A stretch of 64,000 bases of DNA from Prevotellaceae bacterium KH2P17 (GTDB lineage: Bacteria; Bacteroidota; Bacteroidia; Bacteroidales; Bacteroidaceae). Below the pieces are notes generated by a model that was given only the letters and a program-made list of their open reading frames with translations, did not search any database and had not been told where the DNA came from. This document shows, one piece after another, positions 29,323 through 38,965 of the stretch. The translations under genes were made by a program, and so were the position numbers. The DNA lies in assembly GCA_900199655.1 (NCBI GenBank), contig FZRE01000001.1, positions 186,001-250,000 of the forward strand. Direction: 5' to 3'. Positions within the stretch are counted from its first letter, which is position 1. Every line of letters begins with the position of its first letter.

Positions 29323-29870
29323 AATATACCAATGAAGTTTTCCAAAGACTAAGCCGTGGGCAGTTCATATCGGCCAACAGCATTGATGCCGAGACGCGAG
29401 CTATCTACAATGACATAGAAGAATACCAGCAGGAATATGAAGACTATTTTGCTAAAATAGACTTCCAGCTTTGCGGGGGCGACGGTTTCTTTTATTTTAG
29501 CAGGCGAGAAGCCAAGGTTATCGTAGAGAACAAGCTGCAGTCCTTGTTCTCATGGATAGATTATCTTGATTTCCTCAAGACCTACGATACCTCTTTCGAC
29601 GCTGGCACTCAATTCCGATTGGCGCAAATGGAGGTCAGCTTGTCTACGAATATAGAACTCAAGGAGAAACTGGGCCGGTTGTTCCAGGACCGGCAATCGA
29701 ATCGTGACAAACTGGAGGCGCTGGCTCTTACGCTTGTAAACATGGGCTTTGCCGAGCTGGTTAACGAGACCGATGGCACCTATCAGGTAACCTCGGCTTT
29801 CCATTACATTGAGCAGATAATCCTTTGTATCAATATAGACGAGGAGGTGAAAGATGAGATACCTCAATAA
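29319..29870 (+). CDS. jetB: Wadjet subunit JetB (MukE-like)
   Basis: A 183-residue helical protein with a likely winged-helix region in the second half (KLEALALTLVNMGFAELVNETDGTYQVTSAFHYIEQII). Size and position fit the MukE/KITE-type subunit JetB, which sits on the kleisin JetA. It overlaps jetA by 4 nt (ATGA) and jetC by 17 nt, so the three are translationally coupled. Confidence 0.78.
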   Translation: MKYTNEVFQRLSRGQFISANSIDAETRAIYNDIEEYQQEYEDYFAKIDFQLCGGDGFFYFSRREAKVIVENKLQSLFSWIDYLDFLKTYDTSFDAGTQFRLAQMEVSLSTNIELKEKLGRLFQDRQSNRDKLEALALTLVNMGFAELVNETDGTYQVTSAFHYIEQIILCINIDEEVKDEIPQ

Positions 29871-32800
29871 AATTATATTCATCAATAGCGCCCATGTACC
29901 TTATGCCGAGATAAAACTCAACGGAAACGTGCACTTCATAGGTACGCAAGGCGTGGGAAAATCTACGTTGCTGCGCGCCATTTTGTTCTTTTATAATGTA
30001 GACAAGAACAAACTGGGCATACGCACACAAGCTGGACAGAAGAGTTACGATGAGTTTTATCTGCCTTACCGTAACTCGTATATTATCTATGAGGTGTGTC
30101 GCGAGACGGGAACTTACTTTGTGGTGACATTCCTTTCACGCGGCCGTACCGCCTTCCGCATCGTAGATTGTCCGTTCGACAAGCGTTACTTTGTGGAAGA
30201 AGACGGAAGTGTACGCGACGAGTGGGGGCGCATCAGTGAGCAGATAGGTACGCGCGTTTTCCGCAGTAACATTATTCGCAGTTACGAGGAGTTCCGCAAC
30301 ATTCTCTATGGCAACCACCGCGAAGTGAGCAGGGAGCTGTGGCGTTTCTCGCTCATGGAAAGTAGTAAGTACCGCCAGGTGCCGCTTACAATCCAGAATA
30401 TATTCCTGAACCAGAGTCTGGAGTCACGTGTCATCAAAGATACCATTATAGATTCCATGGACTTCTCGGGCGATGATATCGACCTGAATAGATATCGCGA
30501 GGAGATGAAAAACTTCCGTCAGCAATACGAAGATATATGGAAATGGTATAAAACAGAAAGAAACGGACGGGTGAAAGTCAAGGCAGAAGCAGATGCGGTG
30601 GTTGATAAATATGCACAGTATGAAAGCACAAACAAGCTGATAGCAGAATTGTGCGCCTGCCTGAACTTTGCGTTGGAGCGTGACACCAAGCGCTTGCCGG
30701 AGCTGAAGAGAAAGGAGCAGCAGGTAACTGAGGACTTAACGCGCCAGAAAAGACTCTTCAGCGAAGAAGAGAACAAACATAATGCCGAGCGCGACAAGCT
30801 GAACCAGAAAGACGGAGCCTTGAAATCGTTCTTCGATCAGGTAAAAATCAAGCGGCAACATTATGAAGAAATAGGTATTGAAAAAATTGCGGAGCGCTAC
30901 ACCAGGGAAGGACAACTGAAGGTGCAGCAGCAAAGTCTGGCCCAGCAGGAGTCGACTCTAACGGGCAAGAACCAAACAGTAACCTCGAAATACAAAGAAT
31001 TGCAGCAAGCAGTGAATCGTGAATGGCGCGAAAACGACTTGCAGCTCAAGGAACAGCTCAACGATATGCAGCGCACGGCTACCGAAAAGCAAGGAGAGTT
31101 ACAAAAGGAACAAGCAAGGCAGGCTGACGGTATCAGAAAGCAATATAACGTGAAACTTGACGAAAACGAAAAACTGCTTACAGAAGCTCGTGATGCCTAC
31201 GGCAAACTGAAAATAGACGTAGAGCGAATGAAGCAAGCCAATCCTTATCGCGAAGATGAGGCCGAGTTGGATACCCAATCATCCGAACTGCAGCAACGCT
31301 TGCAGCAGCTGGAGCATGAATCGAATGCCATGCAGCAGGAAATTTCCCGTATTACGGCTGACGTAGCTATGCGGCGCAAGGATCTTGAAACGGACTGTGA
31401 CAAGGCTGCAACCTCGTTGCAGAGCACCGTCGCCTTGCTTTCGGCAGAAGCTGCGGGCCTTGAGGACATGCTGCAACGGCAAAAGGGTTCGTTCATTGAG
31501 TGGTTGGGAACTCATGTGGACGGCTGGGAACATCATATAGACAAGGTACTAGATGAGGATGCCGTGTTATACAATGCGGCGCTGAACCCACGGTTAGAGG
31601 GTGGGGAGGATACCGTCTTCGGTGTTAAGATTGATACGGAAAACATAGAAAAGGTAGTCAAGACCCCTGAAGAAATACAACTCCAAAAAGCAAGACTGGA
31701 GCAGCAAATAGAGGATGTAAATAAACAGATAAAAGTTCGCAAGCAGCAGTTAACAGTGGATATCGAAGAACTGGAACGCAAACCCAAAGTCCGCTTGAAG
31801 CAGTTGCGCAAGGATAAAATGAATATTGATGCCGAGTACAAACAACTGCCGTTGCGTCTGCAACGCATCAATAAGGAAAGGACTAACCTGGCCGACCGTC
31901 TTTCAAAGTGGCGAGAGAGAGAACTCGCCAAGCTGCATGAGCAACAAAGCGTAGCGGAACGGGACATCGAAGATCTTGGCAAGCAAAAACTGTTGTTAAA
32001 AGAACAATGCGACAAAAGATTAACTGACGTCAGAAAATCGTTCGAAAGACAAACAAGAAACCTTTTCGAGGCTGTAAACAGCAAAAAAATTGCTATTGAG
32101 ACTGAGCGTTTGCAGAACCAACGTGAGGCAGAGAAACGAACTGTAGCGCTGCAGGCAGAAATGGATGCCGAGCTGAAAGGTCTGAATGTAGACATTGAGC
32201 GCTTGGCCGAGGTTCGCAAGCAACTGCAAACCGTCTCTGATGAGTTGCGGTTCATTGACGAAAATCGCCCTGAATACATTTCCTGGCAGAATGATATCCG
32301 TGATTATTTCAGCCTCGAATCCGATAAAAAAGAGGAGCGAAGGGTGAACCGAGGAAAGATAGATGAGCTTACGGAGAAATTCCAGAAGCGCAAGAAACAA
32401 TACGATGAGGCTATCAATCGATTGGCCTCGTCTCTGCGGTCTTTGCAAGACGAACAGGAAAAACTCACCAATGCTATCAATCATGTGAATAGTTTCAGAA
32501 ACAATTCATCGTGTCCCGAAGCTTTGCTCACAGCAGGGGAGCGGAAAACAGTAAAACCCTTGGCAGATATTTTAGACAATCTGCATAACCAAATCAGCAA
32601 TCAGCAACAAACATTGGAGGCGTTTAAGCAAGCTGTAATCGCTTTCAAGAGTAATTTCTCTCCCCAAAACACATTCAATTTCCGTACCGAGTTCAACTCA
32701 AATAGCGATTACACGGAATTTGCGGTTGATTTGAACGAATTTCTCTCAAATGCCAAGATAGAGCAGTACAGGGTTCGCACCAGCCGTCAATATGCCACGA

Positions 32801-33513
32801 TTATTAAACGTATAGCCCACGACGTAAGCGATTTGAGCCAGCATACAGCCGATGTGCGTGCTACAATCGGCGATATCAATCACGATTTCCGTGAGAATAA
32901 TTTTGTGGGCGTCATCAAGGATATAGAGCTGCGCGCAGTTGAAAGCAACGACCACTTGATGCAGCAGTTGCTCAACATCAAGCGGTTTGACGATGAGCAT
33001 GGGTTTGATATCGGAGAACTGAATCTGTTCTCGGAAGAAGATAATCAGAACCATACCAACGAACAGGCCATCAGGTTACTCATGACCCTTATCGAAATGA
33101 TGGATGTCGAGCAGAAGCGTGAACATATAACGCTATCTGACACTTTCAAACTGGAATTTAAGGTGAAAGAGAATGATAACGATACAAACTGGGTGGAGAA
33201 ATTGTCCAACGTAGGGTCGGATGGAACTGACATTTTGGTGAAAGCCATGGTGAACATTATGCTAATCAATGTTTTCAAGCGCAAGATTTCCCGTAAATTC
33301 GGTGATTTCAAACTACACTGCATGATGGATGAAATAGGGAAACTTCATCCTAATAACGTGGAGGGGATATTGAAGTTTGCCAATGTGCGCAACATCTACC
33401 TGGTCAATTCGTCGCCAACCACCTACAATGCGCTTGCCTATCGCTACACCTACGCACTGAGCAAAGACGAGCAGAGCAACACAGTCGTAAAGACACTACT
33501 CACTATCCGATGA
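29854..33513 (+). CDS. jetC: Wadjet subunit JetC (SMC/MukB-like ATPase)
   Basis: A 1219-residue SMC-type ATPase. Walker A GTQGVGKST begins at residue 30, the signature-like LSNVGSDGTDILVKAM precedes Walker B, and Walker B ends in MMDE with Asp1159 and Glu1160 (catalytic). In between, roughly residues 250-960 are two long stretches of Lys/Glu/Gln-rich coiled coil around a hinge-like region near 540-600. In Wadjet, JetC forms a DNA-loop-extruding motor with JetA and JetB that recognises small circular DNA. It starts inside jetB and ends in a 4-nt overlap with jetD. Confidence 0.9.
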   Translation: MRYLNKIIFINSAHVPYAEIKLNGNVHFIGTQGVGKSTLLRAILFFYNVDKNKLGIRTQAGQKSYDEFYLPYRNSYIIYEVCRETGTYFVVTFLSRGRTAFRIVDCPFDKRYFVEEDGSVRDEWGRISEQIGTRVFRSNIIRSYEEFRNILYGNHREVSRELWRFSLMESSKYRQVPLTIQNIFLNQSLESRVIKDTIIDSMDFSGDDIDLNRYREEMKNFRQQYEDIWKWYKTERNGRVKVKAEADAVVDKYAQYESTNKLIAELCACLNFALERDTKRLPELKRKEQQVTEDLTRQKRLFSEEENKHNAERDKLNQKDGALKSFFDQVKIKRQHYEEIGIEKIAERYTREGQLKVQQQSLAQQESTLTGKNQTVTSKYKELQQAVNREWRENDLQLKEQLNDMQRTATEKQGELQKEQARQADGIRKQYNVKLDENEKLLTEARDAYGKLKIDVERMKQANPYREDEAELDTQSSELQQRLQQLEHESNAMQQEISRITADVAMRRKDLETDCDKAATSLQSTVALLSAEAAGLEDMLQRQKGSFIEWLGTHVDGWEHHIDKVLDEDAVLYNAALNPRLEGGEDTVFGVKIDTENIEKVVKTPEEIQLQKARLEQQIEDVNKQIKVRKQQLTVDIEELERKPKVRLKQLRKDKMNIDAEYKQLPLRLQRINKERTNLADRLSKWRERELAKLHEQQSVAERDIEDLGKQKLLLKEQCDKRLTDVRKSFERQTRNLFEAVNSKKIAIETERLQNQREAEKRTVALQAEMDAELKGLNVDIERLAEVRKQLQTVSDELRFIDENRPEYISWQNDIRDYFSLESDKKEERRVNRGKIDELTEKFQKRKKQYDEAINRLASSLRSLQDEQEKLTNAINHVNSFRNNSSCPEALLTAGERKTVKPLADILDNLHNQISNQQQTLEAFKQAVIAFKSNFSPQNTFNFRTEFNSNSDYTEFAVDLNEFLSNAKIEQYRVRTSRQYATIIKRIAHDVSDLSQHTADVRATIGDINHDFRENNFVGVIKDIELRAVESNDHLMQQLLNIKRFDDEHGFDIGELNLFSEEDNQNHTNEQAIRLLMTLIEMMDVEQKREHITLSDTFKLEFKVKENDNDTNWVEKLSNVGSDGTDILVKAMVNIMLINVFKRKISRKFGDFKLHCMMDEIGKLHPNNVEGILKFANVRNIYLVNSSPTTYNALAYRYTYALSKDEQSNTVVKTLLTIR

Positions 33514-34373
33514 AAATAACCACATCACTTATTCAGCGCCTGATATTGTTAGCTGAAGGCAAAGCACTCCCGACCAGTAGCCTGCGGGGTGAATGGTTCA
33601 GGCAAATGCAGACCGATGGCATTCTGCTAACCAACATTCACGGCAGTCATCAGAGCTTGCGGGCTGCCGATACTTCAGCTCTGCGTCATTATCTGGCCAG
33701 CCATTATGACATTCGTAATTTGGAAGCCACGCTGCACCTGCTGCAACATCCCTTGGCAGACAGAGCCTTGCAAGTGCAAGTAACGGGCAATAGCAAGTTT
33801 GTAAGACATCGTACCTTCCGAGGTTTCCTGGTCAATAGCTATCAGTCAATAGCTGCAACGCTCAATGGAACTCCATTGACTATTCTTCCGACCGACGGCA
33901 GTTTTGTTTTTATAGCCGACAGTCAGAACTTCTCAATACCACCTGATGTAATGATCGTTGGTGTAGAGAATGCCGAAAATTTCCGTTATGTGAAGCGGCA
34001 ACGATACCTCTTCGAGTCGTGTTTACCCCAAGGTTGCCAGCTACTGTTTGTTTCGCGATATCCGCAACAGCAACATGCTGACCTCATCAACTGGCTTTTG
34101 TCTATCCCAAATCAATATATTCACTTTGGTGATCTTGATCTGGCAGGGATTGCTATCTTCCAGCATGAATTCTATGAGCATCTTGGTATGCGCAGTACAT
34201 TTCTGATACCAGAGGACTACGAAGAAAGAATACGAGAGGGAAACCGTGAACGATACGATGCCCAGCTGCCTCAATACGCAAAGATGTCCGTAACCGACAG
34301 CAGGATAAGTTCTCTATTGACTTGCATCCATCATTACCATCGAGGTTACGACCAAGAAGGCTTCATATTGTAA
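33510..34373 (+). CDS. jetD: Wadjet nuclease subunit JetD (TOPRIM)
   Basis: A 287-residue protein with a C-terminal TOPRIM domain. The metal-binding signature is visible: Glu153 in VGVENAENF and Asp208/Asp210 in HFGDLDLAGI. In Wadjet, JetD cleaves circular plasmid DNA after loop extrusion by JetABC. The protein is shorter than the well-studied JetD subunits, suggesting a reduced N-terminal region. Start overlaps jetC by 4 nt; it closes the operon. The DNA-cleaving role is inferred from fold and gene order. Confidence 0.85.
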   Translation: MKITTSLIQRLILLAEGKALPTSSLRGEWFRQMQTDGILLTNIHGSHQSLRAADTSALRHYLASHYDIRNLEATLHLLQHPLADRALQVQVTGNSKFVRHRTFRGFLVNSYQSIAATLNGTPLTILPTDGSFVFIADSQNFSIPPDVMIVGVENAENFRYVKRQRYLFESCLPQGCQLLFVSRYPQQQHADLINWLLSIPNQYIHFGDLDLAGIAIFQHEFYEHLGMRSTFLIPEDYEERIREGNRERYDAQLPQYAKMSVTDSRISSLLTCIHHYHRGYDQEGFIL

Positions 34374-34507
34374 AACCAAAAAAGAAAAGGTTAAAACGAT
34401 AATATGCAGGTCTAAGTTTCAAAACATAGTATAAAAAAAATGCCCCATTAGGGCGTTTATCAAACCAATTATAAGAGATATTCAACCTCTTTGTTATAAA
34501 TAGATTC

Positions 34508-34515
34508 TATCTTTG
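34508..34515 (+). promoter_or_regulatory. -7 promoter element before the NagB-like gene
   Basis: TATCTTTG fits TAnnTTTG and ends 44 nt before the start at 34560. It probably drives the tightly packed genes from 34560 to 42520. Confidence 0.6.
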
Positions 34516-34559
34516 TCCTCGTAGCAATAACTATAGATGCTGTTGACAAATCTAAGATA

Positions 34560-35300
34560 ATGGAAAAAGTAATAATTGCAAAAACAGAGGAACAGTTTGA
34601 TATTATGGCGGCCATGTGTGTCATTAAGCAGATTCTGAAAAAGCCAGATAGTGTTATAGGTCTTTCTACAGGTCGAACTACTTTGCACATACACCAAATC
34701 ATTTCCAATTTTTTCGCTGAATATCCTTCAGACCTTCATCAAGTAACTTTTTTTGGTGTAGATGAGGTTATGAATGTACCAAGAGAGTATAGTGGAGCCT
34801 GTTTTATGATGTTGAAGAATCAACTGATAGATGCTCTGTCAATAGATGATGCTCATTTCCTAATGCTTCCCACACAAAGTAATGATTTTCCTGCAGCGTG
34901 TCGTGAATTCGAACAAGCCTTGGTGGATAGAGGAGGTGTTGATTTACTGGTGTTGGGTTTAGGTGAAAATGGGCACTTAGGGTTTAATCAGCCTGGAACT
35001 CCATTTGAAACATGCACTTGGATTTCGCGAATGGATGACCAATTGGAGTCACGTATTCGGAGTGAAACGAATACTCCTCCTGATGTCTTGCTGGGTGGAG
35101 TTACTATTGGATTAAAAAACATCATGCACAGCAGGAAGATACTGTTGGTAGCAAAAGGTACCAACAAAGCTGAAATAGTAGATAAGATGCTTCATGGACC
35201 AGTTACGCCGCAAGTGCCTGCATCTATTCTTCAACTTCATCCTGATTGTCATTTCCTTTTTGATTTATCCGCTTCTAAATATCTTCAGTATGAGCATTAA
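34560..35300 (+). CDS. Glucosamine-6-phosphate deaminase/isomerase family protein (NagB-like)
   Basis: A 246-residue cytoplasmic protein of the NagB/6-phosphogluconolactonase superfamily. It has the phosphate-loop-like LSTGRTT near residue 36, the segment FFGVDEV with Asp68 (the position of the catalytic Asp in NagB), and GLGENGHLGFNQPG with His139. Compared with NagB from E. coli, the Asp two residues before the His is Asn137 and the Glu five residues after it is Gln144. The Asn occurs in other NagB branches, but the Gln is less expected, so a different aminosugar phosphate or a different reaction is possible. The MFS start lies inside its 3' end (11-nt overlap). Confidence 0.8.
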   Translation: MEKVIIAKTEEQFDIMAAMCVIKQILKKPDSVIGLSTGRTTLHIHQIISNFFAEYPSDLHQVTFFGVDEVMNVPREYSGACFMMLKNQLIDALSIDDAHFLMLPTQSNDFPAACREFEQALVDRGGVDLLVLGLGENGHLGFNQPGTPFETCTWISRMDDQLESRIRSETNTPPDVLLGGVTIGLKNIMHSRKILLVAKGTNKAEIVDKMLHGPVTPQVPASILQLHPDCHFLFDLSASKYLQYEH

Positions 35301-36567
35301 ACAAGTAGAATATTCCAATAATTATCTGATACCATTTATTTCAATGGTTATGCTGTTTTTTATCGTTGGGTTCCTAACCACGGCAAATACTCAGTTTCAA
35401 GCACCTCTAAAAGCAACTTTCCTTGCTGATGTGGGTTCCATGAAGAATACCTTAGCCACTCTTATTACCTTCTCATGGTTTTTGGCATATCCTATTAGTG
35501 GTCCAATTGGTTCTCGTTGGGTAAACCGCAGTGGTTATAAAGTAACTTTGGTAAGGGGACTTGGGATAATGATATTCGGCTTGGGCTTGTTCTGGTTGTC
35601 TTCTGTTGTAACCGTCCGGTATCCCGATATGGTTTATCTGTGGGCTGACAACAGACTGCCTGTAGGCTTCTTCATCTTTTTGTTTGGCTCATTTACTGTC
35701 GGAGCTTCTGCTGCAATACTCCAAGTAGTCATCAATCCTTATTTGGTAGCTTGTCTTGTTAAAAACACCCAAGCCGTACAACGTATGGCTATTGGTGGAA
35801 CGGCCAACTCTATTGGCACAACGGTAGCACCCTATTTCGTTTCCGGAATAGTATTTGGCGGACTTTCTGTCGATGAAGTTGCTGTGTCGCAGTTAGCTTT
35901 CCCGTTTTTAGTCTTGATAGCTGTTGTTGTTATACTTGTAATGCTTCTGCTTTATTTGCCACTTCCCGATATAGAAGAAGCCCATGCAACTCGAGGTGAG
36001 ACTTTGGAACGCAGTGTTTGGTCTTTTCGTCACTTAACGCTTGGCGTTATTGCAATCTTTTTCTATGTAGGCTGTGAGGTCTGTATTGGAGGCAATCTCA
36101 ACCTCTACATCCTTTCAGACCTTCAAGGTAGTATTGCTACAGCCACGCTTATGTCCACCCTCTATTGGGGTGGCTTATTGGTAGGGCGACTGATTTCCAG
36201 CATGCTGAACAAAATATCTCCACGTACACAACTTGTTTTTACAACAGCTATGGCTACAATATTCCTTTTTATAGCGATGTGGACAAACAATCCTTGGCTA
36301 CTGGTAGCAGTAGGCTTATTTCATAGCATTATGTGGGGATGTATTTATACACTTGCGGTTACTGGCTTAGGTAAGTATACATCTATAGCTTCCGGAGTCT
36401 TCATGATAGGAGTCGTAGGTGGGGCTGTATTGCCATTAATGCAAGGCTTTATAGCAGATATGCTTGGGTCATGGCGTTGGTCATGGTCAATTGTACTGTT
36501 AGGAGAATTGGTTATGTTGAGTTATGCCGTCATTGGCTCCCGCATTCATAGTCATCGTGCAGCATGA
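35290..36567 (+). CDS. MFS permease of the FucP/NagP-like (FHS) type
   Basis: A 425-residue protein with about twelve membrane helices; the start at 35290 begins MSIKQVEYSNNYLIPF. The pattern (LPFISMVMLFFIVGFLTTANTQ, GPIGSRWVNRSGYK, VVINPYLVACLV) is typical of Bacteroidota sugar permeases related to the fucose and N-acetylglucosamine transporters. It overlaps the NagB-like gene by 11 nt and the GH9 gene by 4 nt, so all three are co-translated. The likely role is import of the monosaccharide or small oligosaccharide released outside the cytoplasm. Confidence 0.86.
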   Translation: MSIKQVEYSNNYLIPFISMVMLFFIVGFLTTANTQFQAPLKATFLADVGSMKNTLATLITFSWFLAYPISGPIGSRWVNRSGYKVTLVRGLGIMIFGLGLFWLSSVVTVRYPDMVYLWADNRLPVGFFIFLFGSFTVGASAAILQVVINPYLVACLVKNTQAVQRMAIGGTANSIGTTVAPYFVSGIVFGGLSVDEVAVSQLAFPFLVLIAVVVILVMLLLYLPLPDIEEAHATRGETLERSVWSFRHLTLGVIAIFFYVGCEVCIGGNLNLYILSDLQGSIATATLMSTLYWGGLLVGRLISSMLNKISPRTQLVFTTAMATIFLFIAMWTNNPWLLVAVGLFHSIMWGCIYTLAVTGLGKYTSIASGVFMIGVVGGAVLPLMQGFIADMLGSWRWSWSIVLLGELVMLSYAVIGSRIHSHRAA

Positions 36568-38960
36568 GAAAGATAATTTGTTTGTTTTGTTGGTTATCTG
36601 TCATATCCCTTTTCGGGCAAAACAAAAGTTTGTCAGCAGATTGCTGTGAACAGTTATCTTTGTCAGTGCAACACCATTTTCCGTTAGCAGTAGATCGCTC
36701 ACGTCAATTGGAAACACTTACAGGAACAAAGAAGGTTCTTAATTCCAAAACACTTTCAAAATTAAAATGGACAGTCGAAGGTTTCGGCAGAGTGAAGTCA
36801 GCACGGGGCGGCGGGTTTGTTATGACCTTTCCGCGATTGGTAGGTGAGCGGCCTATAGGACCTTTAGACGACCCGGATTATGCAACTTATGGACAATGCC
36901 GTGCCGTTTCACATATTGGCGGAAAAGATTGGACTGCTTATAACTGCATAGCCATGGATATTCGTGCTGATGCAAGAGGATCGGATGTCGTGAATCTTAA
37001 TTTTGTATTAGAAGATCAAGTTCCCCATTCCTTAGGTGCACACCTTATTAATATAGACAATCATCAAACGAATCATGTCTATTTCGAAATCAATTGTCTG
37101 CCTCGTAAATATGTTCAAAAGCTAATATTGTATGCAGACATGAAGGGAAATGATGGTACGATGAGTGACTCCATCAGATATGAAGTTTCAAATTTACGTT
37201 TATTACAAATAACCCGTCCTAATCAAGAAACGGGCTGGGTTCCTCATGACCATTACGTATCTTATTCAATGTCGGGCTATTTGCCTGCATATCGCAAAAT
37301 AGCTATCGTGAATCAGAAAGATTACCCTGTTGACTCTTTCCAGCTTGTTGACATAAATAATCATTCTGTCGTTTTCCGTGCCCCTTTGGAATCTCTGCAT
37401 ACGACTTTGGGAAACTTCGGCGTTCTCGATTTTACCTCATTCTGCCAACCTGGCTTTTATGCTATTCGCTTGGGTCAGTATCTGTCTCCGGCTTTTCCTA
37501 TATCCACGCATGTTTTTACGAATACTACATGGCGGTTGCTTAACTTTATCTTCTGCCAAAGGTGTGGTTACGTTGTACCGGGTATTCACGGAAGATGTCA
37601 TGCTGATTTGTTTGCAGTTTTTCGTGGCGATACATTGTCATATAGTGGAGGTTGGCATGATGCAGGAGATTTATCCCAACAGGCTTTGCAAACTGCTGAT
37701 GTAGCTCATGCCCTGCTCTCTTTAGCAGTAGCAAGGCGTAAATCAGACCCTAAGCTGGCTGCCCGTTTGCAAGAAGAAGCTCTGTGGGGGCTACGCTTTG
37801 TCCTTCAATGTCGGCTGCCAGACGGATATCGTGCGAGCAGCATGGGATTACTCCATTGGACTGATGGCATAAAAGGTACTGGAGATGATATTTTTACTGT
37901 GCGCAAACAGCACAATGCGTTTGACAATTATCTTTATTCAGCTTATGAGGCTATGGCTGCGATGCAACTTGATAGTTGTCGAGAAATAACCTCTGAGTTG
38001 AAGAAACAAGCCATTATAGATTTTCAGTATGCTCAGGGAAAATACAAAAATGAGGGCGTAGATGAATTTACCATACCAATGGAGCATACTTATAATACTT
38101 CCGCCAGCCTGTTTCATGCAGCTCGTTCCTGGGCAGCTTCTCAACTATATGTACTTACCCACGACGCTCGTTATGCCCAAGTGGCCCGTTCGTCAGCTCG
38201 CTACATTATGGCTTGTCAGGAAAAACGGGTAGGTAGACCAGAACTGCGAGGCTTCTTTTACCGTGATACTACTCGCCAGTCCATTGTTCATTTCATTCAT
38301 CAATCACGTTCAGAACTCTTTATGCAGGCACTTGTAAGTCTCTGCAAAACCCAACCTCGTGCAGCAGATTATCCACAATGGCAGCAGGCAATTCGGTTGT
38401 ATGGCAATTATCTTAAAGCTCTCGCTGTTTATACAAAGCCTTATGACATGGCACCCAGCGGTACGTATATGGCTCATGAGTATAAAGATAGCATAGGTTT
38501 CCGGAAACTTCATTTGTGGGCTCCGGCAAATGCCGATTCCCTCTTCAGGCTTCAGTTTTCTGAAGGAGTTCGTCTTGACAGTATTCATGCTGTGAGGCGT
38601 TTTCCGATTTGTTTTTCTATCTTTAATGGAAATGAAGCTGTTATTTTGTCTTTGGGCAAATCAGCAGCACTTTGTGGCCATTACCTAAGCGACCGAGAAC
38701 TGCTTGATATAGGCTTAGGACAGCTTTATTGGACAGTAGGAAAGAATCCTTTCTGCCAATCTCTCATTTACGGAGAAGGCTATCGCTATCCCTCTATGGA
38801 CAGTTTCTCGTCTGGCGAAATTACCGGAGAGATACCCGTAGGTATACGCTCTTATGGTAATACGGACCAACCTTATTGGCCCCAAGTTAATAATGCGTGC
38901 TATAAAGAAGTGTGGATGACTTCAGCAGGCAAGTTTCTATCGTTGTTGTCAGAATATTAA
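36564..38960 (+). CDS. Glycoside hydrolase family 9 protein with N-terminal Ig-like domain
   Basis: A 798-residue exported enzyme with signal peptide (MRKIICLFCWLSVISLFG). An N-terminal beta region (to about 220), an Ig-like domain (about 225-315, ending in FYAIRLGQYLSPAFPI) and a GH9 (alpha/alpha)6 domain follow. The catalytic motif GGWHDAGD carries Asp366 and Asp369, and the general-acid Glu is Glu782 in CYKEVWMTSAGKF. The region WTVGKNPFCQSLIYGEG is the usual substrate loop. GH9 holds endo-glucanases and also exo-beta-glucosaminidases; the neighbouring NagB-like and ROK genes make the second activity a fair guess, not a proof. It overlaps the permease gene by 4 nt. Confidence 0.88.
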   Translation: MRKIICLFCWLSVISLFGQNKSLSADCCEQLSLSVQHHFPLAVDRSRQLETLTGTKKVLNSKTLSKLKWTVEGFGRVKSARGGGFVMTFPRLVGERPIGPLDDPDYATYGQCRAVSHIGGKDWTAYNCIAMDIRADARGSDVVNLNFVLEDQVPHSLGAHLINIDNHQTNHVYFEINCLPRKYVQKLILYADMKGNDGTMSDSIRYEVSNLRLLQITRPNQETGWVPHDHYVSYSMSGYLPAYRKIAIVNQKDYPVDSFQLVDINNHSVVFRAPLESLHTTLGNFGVLDFTSFCQPGFYAIRLGQYLSPAFPISTHVFTNTTWRLLNFIFCQRCGYVVPGIHGRCHADLFAVFRGDTLSYSGGWHDAGDLSQQALQTADVAHALLSLAVARRKSDPKLAARLQEEALWGLRFVLQCRLPDGYRASSMGLLHWTDGIKGTGDDIFTVRKQHNAFDNYLYSAYEAMAAMQLDSCREITSELKKQAIIDFQYAQGKYKNEGVDEFTIPMEHTYNTSASLFHAARSWAASQLYVLTHDARYAQVARSSARYIMACQEKRVGRPELRGFFYRDTTRQSIVHFIHQSRSELFMQALVSLCKTQPRAADYPQWQQAIRLYGNYLKALAVYTKPYDMAPSGTYMAHEYKDSIGFRKLHLWAPANADSLFRLQFSEGVRLDSIHAVRRFPICFSIFNGNEAVILSLGKSAALCGHYLSDRELLDIGLGQLYWTVGKNPFCQSLIYGEGYRYPSMDSFSSGEITGEIPVGIRSYGNTDQPYWPQVNNACYKEVWMTSAGKFLSLLSEY

Positions 38961-38965
38961 GTATT

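Noticed and set aside
28129..34373. Reading the operon as the housekeeping chromosome condensin MukBEF
   Set aside because: MukBEF has no TOPRIM partner and belongs mainly to Gammaproteobacteria; the fourth gene with Glu/Asp-x-Asp makes Wadjet the better call.
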